64,000 nucleotides of DNA from Motilibacter aurantiacus (GCF_011250645.1 NZ_JAANNO010000010.1:30370-94369), one strand, 5' to 3'; positions 42,479 through 52,674 are shown, counted from the stretch's first letter. The notes: generated by a model from the sequence alone, not told the origin. A program made the numbers and translations.

Positions 42479-43486
42479 TCAGCCCGCGACCACGATCTTC
42501 CCGATGGTCGCCGACGTCTCCACTGCCCGGTGCGCCTCGCGCAGGCTGGCCGCGTTGAGCGGCGACAGCTTCCGGGTGAGCGTGGTGCGCACGGCGCCGT
42601 CGTCGACCAGGCGCGCCACCTCGTCGAGCAGCTCGCGCTGGTAGGCGCTCTCCGGCTCGAACAGCGGGCGCGTGAACATCAGCTCCCAGTGCCAGGTCTG
42701 GCTCTTGGCCTTCAACGGCATGAGGTCCAGCCCGACCGGGTCGTCGATGGCGACGACCTCACCGCGCACCTTGAGCACCTCGGCGAACTTCTCCGCGTTG
42801 CCGTCCGAGAACGCCGAGAAGACCCAGTCGACGCCGTCGGGCGCGAGCCGCTTCACCTCGTCGACGAAGTCGCGGGAGTCGACGACCTCGTCGGCGCCGA
42901 GGCCGCGCACCCACTGCACGGACTCCGGCCGGGACGCCGCGGCGATGACGCGGACACCGGGGAGCCGGTGCGCGAGCTGCAGGATCATCGAGCCGACCCC
43001 GCCCGCGGCGCCGACGACGAGGAGGGTCCCGGCGCTGCCGCTGTCGAGGCCCAGCCGGTCGAAGAGCACCTCCCACGCGGTGATGCTGGTCAGCGGCAGG
43101 GCCGCGGCCTCGGCGAAGTCGAGGGTGCGCGGCTTGCGCCCGACGATGCGCTCGTCCACCAGGTGGTGAATCGAGTTCGTGCCCGGCCGGCCGATGCTGC
43201 CGGCGTAGTAGACCTCGTCCCCGGCTCGGTAGGCCGACACCTGCGAGCCCACCGCGACCACGACGCCCGCCGCGTCGTACCCGAGGACCTTGGGAGTGCC
43301 GCCGGGGTCCGAGGACGCGCGGACCTTGACGTCCACGGGGTTGACCGACACCGCGCGGACTTCGACGAGCAGGTCGTGCGGGCCTGGGGCGGGCACCTCC
43401 AGCTCGACGTCGACGAGCGAGCCGGGTGCGTCGATCGGGCCGTTGTTCAGGTAGGCGACGGCCTGGGTCGTCGTGGGGGTCTGCAT
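42479..43486 (-). CDS. Zinc-type alcohol dehydrogenase-like / quinone oxidoreductase (MDR superfamily)
   Basis: A 335-residue medium-chain dehydrogenase/reductase. VSVNPVDVKVR and VLGYDAAGVVVAVG open the catalytic domain; the nucleotide fold has LLVVGAAGGVGSMILQLA. The structural and catalytic zinc ligands are missing, as in the NADPH quinone reductase group (TIGR02817-like). It probably reduces quinones or electrophilic carbonyls. It is divergent from an HxlR regulator 74 bp away, with an inverted repeat between them, a classic layout for electrophile-induced reductases. Confidence 0.92.
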   Translation of the reverse strand: MQTPTTTQAVAYLNNGPIDAPGSLVDVELEVPAPGPHDLLVEVRAVSVNPVDVKVRASSDPGGTPKVLGYDAAGVVVAVGSQVSAYRAGDEVYYAGSIGRPGTNSIHHLVDERIVGRKPRTLDFAEAAALPLTSITAWEVLFDRLGLDSGSAGTLLVVGAAGGVGSMILQLAHRLPGVRVIAAASRPESVQWVRGLGADEVVDSRDFVDEVKRLAPDGVDWVFSAFSDGNAEKFAEVLKVRGEVVAIDDPVGLDLMPLKAKSQTWHWELMFTRPLFEPESAYQRELLDEVARLVDDGAVRTTLTRKLSPLNAASLREAHRAVETSATIGKIVVAG

Positions 43487-43515
43487 GCCGGCGACGCTAC
43501 GTCCGGGTGCCTGGT

Positions 43516-43547
43516 TACCCGCAACAGCACCTAGTTCCCTTCGGGTA
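43516..43547. promoter_or_regulatory. Candidate HxlR operator in the divergent promoter
   Basis: TACCCG (43516-43521) and CGGGTA (43542-43547) form an inverted repeat with a 20-bp spacer, centred between the reductase and hxlR-type starts. Confidence 0.45.
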
Positions 43548-43560
43548 CTACGGTTGGCGC

Positions 43561-43935
43561 ATGACGGTCCTCGCCTCCGCTCCCGCGCACGCCCCTACCT
43601 GCGGCCCGAAGGACGTGTACGCCGCGAACTGCCCGTGCCGCTCCGTCCTCGACCTGCTCGCGGACAAGTGGAGCGCGCTGGCGCTCGGCGCGCTGGAGGA
43701 CGGGCCGCAGCGCTTCGGCGCGGTCAAGCGACGGCTCGAGGGGGTCAGCCCGAAGGTGCTCACCGCCGTGCTGCGGCGCCTCGAGGACGCCGGGCTGGTC
43801 GACCGGACCGTCTACCCGGCCGTGCCGCTGCACGTGGAGTACTCGCTCACGCCGCTCGGCGCGGACGCGTGCCGGCCGCTGGCCGCGCTCCGGGCGTGGG
43901 TGGAGGAGAACATCGACCGGTTCCCCGAGCGGTAG
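43561..43935 (+). CDS. HxlR-family regulator with Cys pair
   Basis: A 124-residue winged-helix regulator: VLDLLADKWSALALGALEDGPQRFGAVKRRLEGVSPKVLTAVLRRLEDAGLVDRTVYPAVPLHVEYSLTPLG. The N-terminus carries NCPCRS, a Cys-x-Cys near residues 24-26 just before the HTH, plus another Cys at ~14. In redox-sensing HxlR relatives such a cysteine detects electrophiles or disulfide stress. It is divergent from the quinone reductase, its likely target, and the candidate operator lies between them. Confidence 0.92.
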   Translation: MTVLASAPAHAPTCGPKDVYAANCPCRSVLDLLADKWSALALGALEDGPQRFGAVKRRLEGVSPKVLTAVLRRLEDAGLVDRTVYPAVPLHVEYSLTPLGADACRPLAALRAWVEENIDRFPER

Positions 43936-43948
43936 GCGCTACCGGCTC
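43927..43948. terminator. Short bidirectional terminator between convergent genes
   Basis: GAGCGGTAG and CTACCGGCTC pair around GCG with one bulged G, containing the stops of the HxlR gene and the secreted protein gene. Confidence 0.5.
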
Positions 43949-44481
43949 CTGCGCGGCTTGGCCTTCGGCCTGGGCGCCAGCGTCCACCTGAGCGAGGAGA
44001 CCGCCGCGTCGTCGGTGATGTAGCGGACGTAGGCGCACAGCTGGATCCTGCGCAGTGACCCGGTGCGGTACCTCACCGTCTTGGCGAAGCGCCCGTCCGC
44101 CCCGACGTCGAGGCCGCGGGCGATGTGCGCGATGTCCCCGCCGAGGTTGATCACGTTCTGCAGCTCGTCCGCGTAGCTGCGCGGGCACGGCCCGACGACC
44201 GCGGGGTCCTGCACGAAGAGGCTGAGCGTGTAGTCGATCGGCAGGTCGGGGTCGGCCTGCGTCACCGAGCCGGACACGACGACGGTGGCCACGCTGTTGA
44301 CCGTCGGCGTGCCCTTGACGGTGATCGCGAGCCTGGTGTCGGGGTACGCCGGGGCGGCCACGTACGCGGACCGGGGCTTCTTGGCCGCAGCCGGCTCGAC
44401 GGGAGCGGCGGAGGCAGCCGGGGCGATGGCGAGCAGGACGGGCAGGACGGTGACGGCCGCGAGGGCACGGGCGGTGCGCAT
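43939..44481 (-). CDS. Secreted protein of unknown function
   Basis: A 180-residue protein with a clear signal peptide (ALAAVTVLPVLLAIAPAASAA). The mature part has a beta pattern (TRLAITVKGTPTVNSVATVVVSGSVTQ), two cysteines that could form a disulfide (GPCPRS and QLCAYV) and a basic C-terminal tail KPKAKPRRSR. I do not recognise a family. The ATG at 44481 directly precedes the signal peptide; its ribosome site is weak. It converges on the HxlR gene. Confidence 0.75.
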   Translation of the reverse strand: MRTARALAAVTVLPVLLAIAPAASAAPVEPAAAKKPRSAYVAAPAYPDTRLAITVKGTPTVNSVATVVVSGSVTQADPDLPIDYTLSLFVQDPAVVGPCPRSYADELQNVINLGGDIAHIARGLDVGADGRFAKTVRYRTGSLRRIQLCAYVRYITDDAAVSSLRWTLAPRPKAKPRRSR

Positions 44482-44540
44482 GGCCCAGGGAGTAGCACAG
44501 CAAGGTGACCGGCCGGCGAACGGCTGGGCCGCGAGCCGTC

Positions 44541-45188
44541 TCAGCCGAGCCGTTCCCGCAGCAGGCCCACGCCCTCCCCCTCCGCGTCTCGCAGGGCCGC
44601 CGGCCGACCGCACGCCGCCAGCACCAGGTCGATGCCGCGGCCGCGCACCAGCGCACCGCTCCCCCACGCCTGCCCCAGGTCGTGGGCGTCGAGGCGCAGC
44701 GCGGCGAGCCGGCCGCGTGGCACGAACCCGACCGGCCGGCCGGTGGCGAGGAACTCCAGGGCCGGGCGGACGTGCTCCGGCCCCGGCTCGTACGCCAGCC
44801 CGAGCGGCAGCCGGATGTCGCCCTCGTGCACGAGGACCTCGGTGAGCGGGGCGCGCGGCCCGGCGAACGGCGGCGCGAACCTGCTGTCGGCCCGCTGCCG
44901 AAGCCGGTCGGCGATCTCCCGCGCCGACCGCTGAGCGGACCGGCGGGCGAGCTCCGCGTTCGCGCGGTGAGGCCGCCCGCCGGCGCGCAGCACCGCCAGC
45001 AGCATGCCGGGCACGTTCGGAGCCGCGGACTCGGTCAGGTGGGCGGCGACCGTGCGCACGTCCCACCCCACGCAGAGGCTGGGCGTGGCGAGCTGCCGCT
45101 CGTCCAGCATCTCGACCAGGTCGGCGACCTGCCGGCGGCGATCGGCGACGAGGGCGAACACGCTGTCCGTCGTCGGGCTTGCCGTCAC
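44541..45188 (-). CDS. Maleylpyruvate isomerase / mycothiol-dependent DinB-family protein
   Basis: A 215-residue protein with the N-terminal MDMPI/DinB four-helix fold: VADRRRQVADLVEMLDERQLATPSLCVGWDVRTVAAHLTE supplies the first conserved His, and PLTEVLVHEGDIRLPLGL supplies further metal ligands (VHEGD). Such proteins use mycothiol in thiol transfer or isomerisation, matching mshA elsewhere in the window. The C-terminal SCP-like part contains LRLDAHDLGQAWGSG. GTG 45188 was chosen for GGAGG six bases upstream. Confidence 0.88.
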   Translation of the reverse strand: MTASPTTDSVFALVADRRRQVADLVEMLDERQLATPSLCVGWDVRTVAAHLTESAAPNVPGMLLAVLRAGGRPHRANAELARRSAQRSAREIADRLRQRADSRFAPPFAGPRAPLTEVLVHEGDIRLPLGLAYEPGPEHVRPALEFLATGRPVGFVPRGRLAALRLDAHDLGQAWGSGALVRGRGIDLVLAACGRPAALRDAEGEGVGLLRERLG

Positions 45189-45357
45189 GGAGGCCTCCGA
45201 TGCGGGTGCAGCAGTCCTCGCATACTGCCCGCCTCGCGCCGCCACCGCCAGCGGCTCGACCTCGGGCCGGCGCAGGACAAGACCGGGCACTACCGCAGGC
45301 GGCTCGACTGCGAGGACGAGGTGCAGGAGGCAGTCGCAGGCTGAGCCGGGCCCTCCT

Positions 45358-45876
45358 TCAGGAGTCGCGCCTGGCCAGGACCTGCTCGCGCAGGATGTCC
45401 GCGTGCCCGGCGTGCTGGGCCAGCTCGCGCAGGACCTGCAGCACGAGCGCCCACACGTCGCGGTCACCGCGCCCGCTCACCCGGGCGTCCAGCGGGAGCA
45501 CGGCCAGGGCCGCCCGGGACTCCGCGCAACGCGCGCGGTACGCCGCTTGCACGGAGGCGATGGTGTCGGAGGCGTGCAGCGTGAACGAGCGGTCGGGCGT
45601 GCTCGCCACCCCGAGCTCGCGCAGCGGCCGCCCTGTGACGGCCTGGCCGAACCACACCGCCTCGACGAAGGTCACGTGCTTGAGCAGGCCGAGCAGGGTC
45701 GTCCTCGACGGCACCAGCCGGAGCCGGGCCTCCTCCTCGGTCAGGCCGTCCAGGCTGGCCAGGAGGGCCTCCCGGTAGCCGTCGAGCAGCTCCTCGAGTC
45801 GCCCCCTCAGGTCCACGGCCCAGCTGCCGGGCACGGCCTGCCCCGCCCCGCCGGGCGCCGCGCTGTCGCCGCCCAC
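45358..45876 (-). CDS. DinB family protein (DUF664)
   Basis: A protein of about 172 residues with a DinB fold: LEELLDGYREALLASLDGLTEEEARLRLVPSRTTLLGLLKHVTFVEAVWFGQ, and near the end VWALVLQVLRELAQHAGHADILREQ. The histidines of LLKHVTFVE and QHAGHADILRE are the expected metal ligands of the mini-circle/DUF664 subgroup. GTG 45876 is preferred because GGAGGAG lies about nine bases upstream; a TTG at 45915 is possible but would overlap the start of the divergent acetyltransferase. Activity is unknown; thiol transfer is inferred from the family. Confidence 0.88.
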   Translation of the reverse strand: MGGDSAAPGGAGQAVPGSWAVDLRGRLEELLDGYREALLASLDGLTEEEARLRLVPSRTTLLGLLKHVTFVEAVWFGQAVTGRPLRELGVASTPDRSFTLHASDTIASVQAAYRARCAESRAALAVLPLDARVSGRGDRDVWALVLQVLRELAQHAGHADILREQVLARRDS

Positions 45877-45914
45877 GGCTGCCACCTCCTCCGGCTCGCG
45901 CGTCCACCGGCACA

Positions 45915-46631
45915 ATGACAGAGCTCATGGACACCGCCGACGCCACAGCCGTCCTCGACGACCCGGTGGGCGCGTCGTTGCGCGGCCGCCACGCCCACCT
46001 CGCGCGCGGCCGCGGCCGGGTGGCCGCATACGTCCCCGAGGTGGCGACGTTCGTGGCCGTCCCGCCGGACCCCCGCCCCGGCGACTGGGCCGACCTGGCC
46101 GGGCTGCTCGGCGGCGGCGGGCTGGCCGACCTCTTCAGCTGCCCGGCCACCCCGCCCGCCGGGTGGGCACCCGAGTTCGCGGTGCCCGGGGTGCAGATGG
46201 TCGCCGCCCCGGGCAGCTTCGACCGCTCAGCCGCCGACGCCGACGGCATCGCCGAGCTCGGGCCGGCGGACGTGCCCGACATGCTGGAGCTGGTGGGGCG
46301 TACCCGTCCCGGGCCCTTCTGGCCGCGCACGGTCGAGCTGGGCGGCTACCTCGGCGTCCGCGACCGCGGACGGCTGGTCGCCATGTGCGGCGAGCGGCTC
46401 CGCCCGCCCGGCTGGGCCGAGATCAGCGCCGTCTGCACCGCCCCCGAGGCGCGCGGCCGGGGGCTCGCCGCGCGGCTCGTCAGCGAGGCCGCGTCCCGCG
46501 TCGTCGCCCGGGGCGAGCGGCCGTTCCTGCACGTCGCGGGGGACAACACCGGCGCGGTCACGCTCTACCGCCGGCTCGGGTTCCGCACCCGGCGGGAGGT
46601 CACCTTCCGCGGGTTCCGCGTCTCGGCCTGA
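45915..46631 (+). CDS. GNAT family N-acetyltransferase
   Basis: A 238-residue protein whose C-terminal half is a GNAT domain. ISAVCTAPEARGRGLAARLVSEAASRVVARGERPFLHVAGDNTGAVTLYRRLGFRTRREV holds the acetyl-CoA R/QxxGxG/A loop and the terminal YxxLGF motif. The N-terminal half is divergent, as in other FR47-like members. Substrate is unknown. ATG 45927 is a possible alternative start. It diverges from the DinB gene with less than 40 bp between. Confidence 0.88.
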   Translation: MTELMDTADATAVLDDPVGASLRGRHAHLARGRGRVAAYVPEVATFVAVPPDPRPGDWADLAGLLGGGGLADLFSCPATPPAGWAPEFAVPGVQMVAAPGSFDRSAADADGIAELGPADVPDMLELVGRTRPGPFWPRTVELGGYLGVRDRGRLVAMCGERLRPPGWAEISAVCTAPEARGRGLAARLVSEAASRVVARGERPFLHVAGDNTGAVTLYRRLGFRTRREVTFRGFRVSA

Positions 46632-46639
46632 GCGACGCC

Positions 46640-46673
46640 CCCGGCGCCCGGCCTCAGGCCGAGCGGCGCCGGG
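46640..46673. terminator. Hairpin between convergent acetyltransferase and rlmB genes
   Basis: CCCGGCGCC (46640-46648) pairs with GGCGCCGGG (46665-46673), with a nested GGCCTCAGGCC. The right arm overlaps the last codons of rlmB. Confidence 0.55.
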
Positions 46674-47643
46674 CCACCTCGTACAGCGCGATGGACGCCG
46701 CGATGCCGGCGTTGAGCGACTCGGTCGAGGCCGCGATGGGGATGCGCACGACCAGGTCGCACGTCTCCTTGACGAGCCGCGACAGCCCCTTGCCCTCGGA
46801 GCCCACGACGAGGCAGATCGGGTCGCCGGCCACCTCGAGGTCGCCCACGTCGACCGTGCCGTTGCCGTCGAGCCCCACGACGAAGACGCCCTGCTCCTTG
46901 AGCGCGACGAGAGCCCGCGTCAGGTTGGTCGCCCGCGCCACCGGGATGCGCGCGGCGGCGCCGGCCGCGGTCTTCCAGGCGCTCGCGGTCATGCCGGCGG
47001 CGCGGCGCTCGGGGACGACGACGCCGTGCGCGCCGAACGCGCCGGCCGACCGGATGACGGCGCCGAGGTTGCGCGGGTCGGTCACGCCGTCGAGCGCGAG
47101 CAGCAGAGGGACCTCGCCCTTGTTGTGGGCACGCCGCACGAGGGCGGGCACGTCGGCGTAGTCGTAGGGCGGCACCTGCAGGGCCAGGCCCTGGTGGATC
47201 GCCCCGTCGGTCAGCCGGTCGAGCTCGGAGCGGGGTGCCTCGAGCAGCGGGATCCCGAGCTCGGCGGAGAGCTTGAGCGCCTCCTTGACCCGGTCGTCGG
47301 ACTCGATGCGCTCGGCGACGTAGAGCGCCGTCGCGGGGATCGACGCCCGCAGCGCCTCGACGACGCTGTTGCGCCCGGCGACGAGCTCGTTGCCCTCCCT
47401 GCCCGCACGACGCGCGCCCGAGGGCCCCGACGGACGCTTCGGCGAGCTCGGGCTCGGCGACGCGGCCCGCCGTGCCGCCGAGGCGGCCAGGCGCGAGGCC
47501 TTGTGCCCCTTGCGCTCGGTGGCCTTCGGCGTCGGCCCCTTGCCCTCGAGCGCGCGCCGGCGCTGCCCGCCGGAGCCGACGGTCGGGCCCTTCTTCGAGC
47601 CCGTCTTGCGGACGGCGCCCTGGCGCCTGCTGTTGCCGGCCAC
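46654..47643 (-). CDS. rlmB: 23S rRNA (guanosine-2'-O-)-methyltransferase RlmB (SpoU/TrmH family)
   Basis: A 329-residue SPOUT enzyme methylating the 2'-O of a 23S rRNA guanosine (G2251 in E. coli). After a long basic, disordered N-terminus (~85 residues) come GRNSVVEALRA (substrate-binding domain), ALDGVTDPRNLGAVIRSAGAFGAHGVV (motif 1), VGLDGNG, LVVGSEGKGLSRLV (motif 2) and IPIAASTESLNAGIAASIALYE (motif 3), forming the trefoil knot. The GTG at 47643 lies three bases after the cysS stop with GGGAG upstream, the usual cysS-rlmB pairing in Actinobacteria. Confidence 0.95.
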   Translation of the reverse strand: MAGNSRRQGAVRKTGSKKGPTVGSGGQRRRALEGKGPTPKATERKGHKASRLAASAARRAASPSPSSPKRPSGPSGARRAGREGNELVAGRNSVVEALRASIPATALYVAERIESDDRVKEALKLSAELGIPLLEAPRSELDRLTDGAIHQGLALQVPPYDYADVPALVRRAHNKGEVPLLLALDGVTDPRNLGAVIRSAGAFGAHGVVVPERRAAGMTASAWKTAAGAAARIPVARATNLTRALVALKEQGVFVVGLDGNGTVDVGDLEVAGDPICLVVGSEGKGLSRLVKETCDLVVRIPIAASTESLNAGIAASIALYEVARRRSA

Positions 47644-47645
47644 GT

Positions 47646-49073
<1,428 letters not shown>

Positions 49074-49112
49074 CCCACCAGCCTAGCGAGGGCGCGCGCC
49101 CCCGCTAGCGGC

Positions 49113-49748
49113 TCAGACCTCGAGCGGCTCGTCGTCGATGCGGCGGAACGTGGTGCCCTCCGGGCCGAGCCCCTGCACGGTGTTGTCGAAGATGCCGTAC
49201 GCCGGCGGCACGATGATCGCGTCGTGGATCGGGAACGCGACCTTCGGCTTGACCGCCCGGACGAAGTCGACGGTCTGCCCGATGTTCGACCAGGGCGCCA
49301 CTATCGGGACGGCGAGGACCTCGACCTCGAAGCCGGGCACGGCCAGCGCGTCGCCGGGGTGGAACAGCCGGCCGGCAATCAGGTAGCCGGTGTTGACGAT
49401 GTTCGGCGCGTCGGCGTGGAACGGCGCGTGGTCGCGCCCGAAGCCGCACACCTCGACGCCGGCGACGTCGAGCGTGTCGCCGTCGCCGAGCGTCCGGGCG
49501 CCGGGGATGCCGGCGGCCGAGAGCTGCTCGGCCGTGCCCGGGTCCACCACGAGCGTGGCGTCCGGGTTGGCCGCGAGCAGGGCGCGCAGCTTCTCCACGT
49601 CGACGTGGTCGAAGTGCTGATGGGTGACGAGGACGCCGGACAGGCCGGTCAGGCCCTCGAACGCGGAGAAGGCCCCGGGGTCGACGAGGATGCGGGCACC
49701 GCTCTCCTCGACGAGCAGGCACGAGTGGCCGAGCTTGGTGATCTTCAC
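49113..49748 (-). CDS. MBL-fold metallo-hydrolase (UlaG-like)
   Basis: A 211-residue metallo-beta-lactamase-fold protein. KITKLGHSCLLVEESGARILVDPG starts the fold, LVTHQHFDHVD gives HxHxDH-like metal ligands (HQHFDH), and GRLFHPGD and FPIHDA supply further ligands, as in the L-ascorbate-6-phosphate lactonase/UPF0173 group. Substrate is unknown. GTG 49748 precedes the conserved start; the ribosome site is weak. It lies directly upstream of cysS on the same strand and diverges from the reverse-transcriptase locus. Confidence 0.9.
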   Translation of the reverse strand: MKITKLGHSCLLVEESGARILVDPGAFSAFEGLTGLSGVLVTHQHFDHVDVEKLRALLAANPDATLVVDPGTAEQLSAAGIPGARTLGDGDTLDVAGVEVCGFGRDHAPFHADAPNIVNTGYLIAGRLFHPGDALAVPGFEVEVLAVPIVAPWSNIGQTVDFVRAVKPKVAFPIHDAIIVPPAYGIFDNTVQGLGPEGTTFRRIDDEPLEV

Positions 49749-49859
49749 GTCGCCAGAACGTACCCACGCCGGGTACACGGGACACAGCCGGAGCCCGGCG
49801 CCCCGCCCCGGGCCCGGCACGGCCAGCGGTCGTGGGCGGCGCGCGCCGCTAAGGTGCCA

Positions 49860-50030
49860 GGTGTGCGGTGGCGTGCCGGGCGAGACCGCCGGAGCGCTTC
49901 GCGCCGGCCGCTGCGGGGCTCCCCCGTGGCACGGTTCCTCTGTTGGGCACCACGTCGCATGCACGTCTCCACGCTGCGCGGAGGCGAGTGCACGCACGGC
50001 GAGACAGGTCGCCGCACGCCGCCGCACGCT
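49860..50030 (+). ncRNA. Candidate retron msr-msd RNA upstream of the reverse transcriptase
   Basis: A 171-nt segment ends 14 nt before the reverse-transcriptase start. Its ends pair over 17 bp: GGTGTGCGGTGGCGTGC (49860-49876) with GCACGCCGCCGCACGCT (50014-50030), with three G.T wobbles and no mismatches. This is the place and shape of retron a1/a2 repeats. Inside lie a small hairpin around 49889-49907 (GCGC-TTC-GCGC core), a GTGG/CCAC pairing at 49926-49953, and a longer interrupted hairpin at 49960-49992 (TGCAC...CTCC/GGAG...GTGCA) that could be the msd stem. The branch G and transcript ends are not identifiable, so this is a structural inference. Confidence 0.45.
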
Positions 50031-50044
50031 GCCGACGGCGCGGC

Positions 50045-51406
50045 GTGAGCCGGCGCACGACGCGGGAGGCCGGCCTCGCGAACGCCCTCGCCCTGTCCTT
50101 CCTCGCCGGGGCCTGGTCGGTCGACGGGCTCGAGCAGCGCGGCACGACGGTCCTCGGTGACCGGCCGCGCTGGCTCCGCCGGCTCGTCCGGCTGGTGACG
50201 GACGCCTATCCCCGCCCGCCGGTCGACCGTCCCCGCGAGCTCGCGGCGTACGTCCTGGCCGCGCCGCCGCTGCGCCGGGCCGCGTACTCGGCCGCCCGGC
50301 GGGGCCACCGGCTGCCCGCACCGCGGGCCTGGCTCGCGGTCCCGACCGCCATGGCTCCCACCCGCATGGCGCCGAGCCGCTGGCAGGTCCCGGCGATCGA
50401 CGACGTCGGAGCGCTGGCCGACCTGCTCGACCTCGAGATGGGGCAGCTGGAGTGGCTCGCGGACGCGCGCGGCCTGCTGCGGCGCGCGCCGCAGGGCCCG
50501 CTGCACCACTACCGATACCGGTGGCAGCCCAAGGCCGGCGGGGCACGGCTGCTGGAGGCGCCCCTGCCGCGGCTGCGCCGGCTGCAGCGCACCCTGCTCG
50601 ACACCGTGCTCGCCCGGGTGCCGGTGCACCCGGCCGCGCACGGGTACGTCCCCGGCCGGTCGGCGGTGACGAACGCCGCCGCCCACGTGGGCGCGGCGGT
50701 CGTGGTCTCCCTCGACCTCGAGGCGTTCTTCTCGTCCCTGTCGGCGGGGCGGGCCTACGGGGTCCTGCGCACGGCCGGCTACCCGGAGCCCGTCGCCCAC
50801 CTGCTCACCGCCCTGTGCACCAACGCCGTGCCCGTCCACGTGCTGCGCGGCCTGCCCGACAGCGTCCCGGTCGACGTCCGGTTCCGGCTGCGCCGGGCGC
50901 TCGCCACACCACACCTGCCGCAGGGTGCCCCCACCTCCCCCACCCTGGCCAACCTCTGCGCCCACGCGCTGGACCGACGGCTGGCCGGCTACGCCGCGGC
51001 GGCCGGGGTGACGTACACGCGCTACGCCGACGACCTCACCTTCTCCGGCGGGCCGGGGCTGCTGCGGGCCGCCCCGGCGCTCGTCACCGCCGTCCGGCGC
51101 ATCGCCGCAGCGGAGGGGCACCGGGTCAACGTGGCCAAGACACGCGTCCGGAGCAGCGCGCAGCGGCAGGTCGTGACCGGGCTGGTGGTGAACGAGCGGC
51201 TCAACCTGCCGCGGGGCGAGTACGACCGGCTCAAGGCCGTCGTCCACGACGCCGTCCGGCACGGTCCGGCGGCCGCCAACCGGCACGGCCACCGGGACTT
51301 CCGCGCGCACCTCGAGGGCCGGGTGGCGTGGCTGGAGGCGGTGCACCCCGAGCGCGGGGCACGGCTGCGGGCGCAGCTGGCCCGTGTCGCCTGGCCGGTC
51401 AGCTGA
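50045..51406 (+). CDS. Retron-type reverse transcriptase
   Basis: A 453-residue RNA-directed DNA polymerase. RT motifs in order: [17 protein letters not shown] (RT1), [17 protein letters not shown] (210-214, the retron NAxxH box), VSLDLEAFF with catalytic D224, [13 protein letters not shown] (291-303), YADD (327-330) and QVVTGLVVN (VTG at 377-379, the retron thumb box). A ~120-residue N-terminal helical extension precedes the polymerase. The frame stays open back to 49868, but that part overlaps the proposed ncRNA; GTG 50045 starts at [15 protein letters not shown]. The 3' end overlaps convergent ispF by 8 bp. No separate effector gene is evident on this strand. Confidence 0.9.
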   Translation: MSRRTTREAGLANALALSFLAGAWSVDGLEQRGTTVLGDRPRWLRRLVRLVTDAYPRPPVDRPRELAAYVLAAPPLRRAAYSAARRGHRLPAPRAWLAVPTAMAPTRMAPSRWQVPAIDDVGALADLLDLEMGQLEWLADARGLLRRAPQGPLHHYRYRWQPKAGGARLLEAPLPRLRRLQRTLLDTVLARVPVHPAAHGYVPGRSAVTNAAAHVGAAVVVSLDLEAFFSSLSAGRAYGVLRTAGYPEPVAHLLTALCTNAVPVHVLRGLPDSVPVDVRFRLRRALATPHLPQGAPTSPTLANLCAHALDRRLAGYAAAAGVTYTRYADDLTFSGGPGLLRAAPALVTAVRRIAAAEGHRVNVAKTRVRSSAQRQVVTGLVVNERLNLPRGEYDRLKAVVHDAVRHGPAAANRHGHRDFRAHLEGRVAWLEAVHPERGARLRAQLARVAWPVS

Positions 51407-51878
51407 CGGGCACGACCAGCGCCACCGCGAGGGCGGCGATCCCCTCACCGCGGCCGGTCAGGCCGAGCCCGTCGGTGGTGGTGCCAGACACCGTGACCGC
51501 CGCCCCCACGGCGGCCGACAGCGCCGCCTCCGCCTCGGCCCGACGGGTGCCGATCTTCGGGCGGTTGCCGACCACCTGCACCGACACGTTGCCGATCTCG
51601 AAGCCGGCAGCGCGTACGCGGCGGGCGGTCTCGCCGAGCAGCGTGATCCCGGCGGCGCCGGCCCACTGCGGCTCCGAGGTCCCGAACTGGGCGCCCAGGT
51701 CTCCCAGGCCGGCGGCGGACAGCAGCGCGTCACAGGCGGCGTGGGCGGCCACGTCGGCGTCGGAGTGGCCCGCCAGTCCGCGCTCGCCCGGCCAGTGCAG
51801 CCCGGCGACGTGCAGCTCGCGCCCGTCGGCGAACGGGTGGACGTCGACCCCCGTGCCCACGCGCGGCAGTGCGCTCAC
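51399..51878 (-). CDS. ispF: 2-C-methyl-D-erythritol 2,4-cyclodiphosphate synthase
   Basis: A 159-residue MEP-pathway enzyme that cyclises CDP-methylerythritol phosphate. [10 protein letters not shown] holds the zinc ligands Asp and His, [29 protein letters not shown] the third zinc His and the active-site loop, and [22 protein letters not shown] the C-terminal nucleotide contacts. GTG 51878 overlaps the ispD stop (GTGA). It needs a trimer with sites at subunit interfaces. Its last codons overlap the tail of the convergent reverse transcriptase. Confidence 0.96.
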   Translation of the reverse strand: MSALPRVGTGVDVHPFADGRELHVAGLHWPGERGLAGHSDADVAAHAACDALLSAAGLGDLGAQFGTSEPQWAGAAGITLLGETARRVRAAGFEIGNVSVQVVGNRPKIGTRRAEAEAALSAAVGAAVTVSGTTTDGLGLTGRGEGIAALAVALVVPVS

Positions 51879-52573
51879 GAGCGGCCTGCCCGGGCGGCGA
51901 GGACGGCCTCGGCGAGCGCGAGGTCGAGCGGGCGGGTCACCTTGAACGCCTCCTCGGAGCCGGGCACGACCAGGACCGGCAGCCCCAACCGCTCGACCAG
52001 GCCGGCGTCGTCGGTGGCCTCGAGCCGGTCGGCGCCGGGCGCGCCGTGCGCCTGCGCGAGGACGTCCCGGCGGAACCCCTGCGGGGTCTGCACGGCCCGC
52101 AGCACCGAGCGGTCCACCGTCTGCACCACCCGCTCGGCCGCGTCCACCAGCTTCACCGTGTCCGTCACCGGCAGTGCGGGGATCACGGCGTCGGCACCGC
52201 CGTCCAGCGCCGCGAGCACGGAGCGGGCCAGGCCCGCGGGGGCCAGCGGACGCGCCGCGTCGTGCACGAGGACGCCCGTGACCTCCGCCGGCAGCACGGC
52301 GAGCGCGAGGCGCACCGACTCCTGCCGGGTGCCGCCTCCCGCGACGACCACGAGCCGGGCCGGTCCCACCACCGGCCGCAGCAGGGCGTCGACCTCCTCG
52401 GCCGCTCCGGGGGCGGGCGGGGCGGCGACGACGACGAGGTCGACGACGCTGCCGAGGGCCCGGACGGCGTGCACGAGGAGCGGCTCGCCGGCGAGCAGGC
52501 GCAGCGCCTTCGGGCCACCGGGGCCCAGGCGCTCCCCGCGGCCGGCGGCCGGGACGACGGCAGCGGTACGCAC
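51875..52573 (-). CDS. ispD: 2-C-methyl-D-erythritol 4-phosphate cytidylyltransferase
   Basis: A 232-residue cytidylyltransferase of the MEP isoprenoid pathway. [18 protein letters not shown] is the CTP-binding G-rich loop, [12 protein letters not shown] the metal and substrate region, and [19 protein letters not shown] and [10 protein letters not shown] the conserved catalytic surface. It feeds CDP-ME to the kinase IspE; IspF is encoded immediately downstream with overlapping codons. A terminator hairpin separates it from carD, so the carD message is probably independent. Confidence 0.96.
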   Translation of the reverse strand: MRTAAVVPAAGRGERLGPGGPKALRLLAGEPLLVHAVRALGSVVDLVVVAAPPAPGAAEEVDALLRPVVGPARLVVVAGGGTRQESVRLALAVLPAEVTGVLVHDAARPLAPAGLARSVLAALDGGADAVIPALPVTDTVKLVDAAERVVQTVDRSVLRAVQTPQGFRRDVLAQAHGAPGADRLEATDDAGLVERLGLPVLVVPGSEEAFKVTRPLDLALAEAVLAARAGRS

Positions 52574-52674
52574 GGGCGCAGGCTAGCGGGCGGGCGACCG
52601 GCGGCGGTGACAGGAGCAGCGGCGCGGGCCGCAGCGGCGCGACCGGTCGGCCGGCAGCACGACCGCGGAACGCC

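Noticed and set aside
49868..50044. An extra 59 residues at the N-terminus of the reverse transcriptase from GTG 49868
   Set aside because: The segment is Arg/Ala/His low-complexity, lacks conservation character and overlaps the proposed ncRNA; GTG 50045 is preferred. It cannot be excluded without transcript data.
49745..51448. A 567-codon minus-strand frame opposite the reverse transcriptase
   Set aside because: No recognisable domain; the plus strand has ordered RT motifs including YADD.
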